From NCBI GenBank assembly GCA_018287875.1, contig JAGVVL010000022.1, positions 4,402,001 through 4,466,000 of the forward strand: a stretch of DNA of 64,000 bases, read 5' to 3'. The stretch comes from Nigrospora sphaerica (Eukaryota > Ascomycota > Sordariomycetes > Amphisphaeriales > Apiosporaceae). The notes below the pieces were generated by a model that worked only from the letters and a program-made list of their open reading frames with translations, searched no databases and was not told the origin of the DNA. This document shows positions 62,998 to 64,000 of this stretch, piece by piece. The position numbers and the translations under genes were made by a program. How positions within the stretch are numbered: position 1 is the first letter of the stretch; each line of letters starts with the position of its first letter.

Positions 62998-64000
62998 ATC
63001 AAGGCCCCTAAGACATACGCTGCTGCTACCACCGCTATAACCGCCGCTCCCTTACCTAGAGCCCCTCAGATAGCCAAGGCGCTTCCTCCCCGTCAGGAAC
63101 GAGAGATCACCGTTAAGGCCACAGAGATAGAAGGACGCACCTACGCAGAGATCGTTCGCAAGGTTAACGCCGCCGCAGGGAGAGAGGCAGCAGTAGCAGC
63201 ACGCAAGCTCCCTAGCGGAGACTACGCCATCACATGCAAGACAGCGGCGGAAAAACAAGCCCTAGAAGCCGACCTAGACTGGACTGCCGAGGCCTTCGGA
63301 GAGAATGCCTCCATCCAGAAGAGAAAGATCCTAATTGTGGCCCACGGTATCAACAAGGAAGCCATAGAGGCGAGCCAGGGGCAGCTAGGAGCCCAACTCC
63401 GAAACCAGCCTGGCGGCCCCATCGATGTCCTAGAAGCGAAGCTCCCTCGCAACGCCAAGACGTCGTCTAGGAAGGTCACAACTCTATATATCGCAGTCGC
63501 CACGGTCCAACAAGCAGAACAACTATGCCGAGACGGCCTCATCTGGCAGTATGGCTATTATCCATGCGAGCCTTTCGCTGAGGGAGCGCAGCTTAAGCAG
63601 TGTTACCGTTGCTATCGATATGGGCACATTGCCCGAGTCTGCCGCCATGCACGACGATGCGGGCTCTGCTCCTCGACTAAGCACGAGGAAAAAGAATGCC
63701 CGGAAACAGAGAATCAGAGCCGATATTGCTGTCCAGCATGCCGAGGACCACACACCGCGTGGTCTAAGGAGTGTCCAGTCCGCCAGGAGCAGGTCCAGAT
63801 CGCTAAGGCTGCTTATGTCACGAGACCGAAGGGATTCGCACTGCCCTCACATGAACCCCCTAAGCCAACAGCCGAGGACTGGCAGACAGTACAGCCGCGG
63901 AAGCGTCGAGCAACCAGCTGCCGCATTAGAAGCACTGGCAGAGCCCGCAGCAGAGCCCACGAAGAGACAGACGACATGGACATCGAAACGCCGGAGTCAA
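62998..64000 (+). mobile_element. 5'-truncated Tad-like LINE, ORF1 (gag) with zinc knuckles, running off the window
   Basis: The plus frame beginning around 63001 (KAPKTYAAATTAI..) is open to base 64000 with no stop and no initiating ATG, as expected for a 5'-truncated copy. It reads like the ORF1/gag of fungal non-LTR elements: basic Ala-rich N-part, then a region with ITCKTAAEKQALEADLDW and WQYGYYPCEPF. A zinc-knuckle array follows: CYRCYRYGHIARVC (CX2CX4HX4C), CGLCSSTKHEEKEC (CX2CX4HX4C) and a third CPACRGPHTAWSKEC-type motif (63601-63775). Codons are intact and GC-rich, with no RIP-like stops, so this copy may be recent. The endonuclease/reverse transcriptase ORF2 would be beyond the window. 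The 5' end abuts a truncated Pth11-like gene. Confidence 0.8.

Noticed and set aside
1..64000. CRISPR arrays, operons, riboswitches, bacterial promoters
   Set aside because: The sequence is eukaryotic (introns, fungal gene families); no regularly spaced identical repeats with unique spacers were seen.

Overview
The window looks like nuclear DNA of a filamentous ascomycete, most likely a Sordariomycete. Coding exons are GC-rich. Most recognisable genes are split by short introns (about 55-140 nt) with GT..AG ends and CTNAC-type branch sites. The gene content is typical of these fungi: Clr5-domain protein, Pth11-like receptors, a 7TM-RGS receptor, an SYLF protein, a Tad-like LINE and a transposase relic with RIP-like mutations. 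All exon joins were made by eye by matching reading frames across splice sites; no alignment or transcript data were available.

Layout. 0-6 kb: the 3' end of an unrecognised gene, a 1.3 kb AT-richer gap, a short secreted tyrosinase (+), then a two-exon Clr5 protein with a Cys cluster and RRM-like C-terminus (-). 6-13 kb: an AIG1-like GTPase diverging from the Clr5 gene, a five-exon microsomal cytochrome P450 (-), and a small conserved protein (-). 13-17 kb: two housekeeping genes in head-to-head orientation, mitochondrial succinyl-CoA ligase alpha (-) and proteasomal ATPase Rpt2 (+). 18-24 kb: a small membrane protein, an SYLF-domain protein (+) and a secreted Ala/Pro-rich protein (-). 24.8-31 kb: a broken glycerophosphodiester phosphodiesterase, an alpha/beta hydrolase (-), a secreted lipocalin-like protein (+) and an unrecognised Ser-rich protein (+).

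31-41 kb is gene-poor. It holds one Pth11-like 7TM receptor (-) and a pogo/Fot1-type transposase relic (-) whose single reading frame is interrupted by stops where Gln or Trp codons are expected. 41-51 kb: an APH-like kinase (+), an unresolved degenerate coding stretch (-), a 7TM-RGS receptor (-) and an unrecognised coiled-coil protein (+). 51-58 kb: a truncated sugar-transporter pseudogene (-), an 18-bp minisatellite, a 7TM protein (-) and the delta-9 fatty acid desaturase (-), which has a GC-AG intron. 59-64 kb: a secreted 8-Cys protein with a Kex2 site (-), a short-chain dehydrogenase (-), and a Pth11-like gene tail cut at about 62,995, where a 5'-truncated LINE (gag with zinc knuckles) begins and runs off the window.

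The genes do not form one pathway. Housekeeping genes (LSC1, RPT2, OLE1) are interspersed with signalling, secretion and accessory genes. I saw no secondary-metabolite backbone gene and no convincing tRNA, rRNA or CRISPR array. The strongest unusual signals are the two transposon-related scars, the decayed genes carrying TAG stops, the one-codon start exon of RPT2, the GC-AG intron, and the Clr5/GTPase divergent pair.
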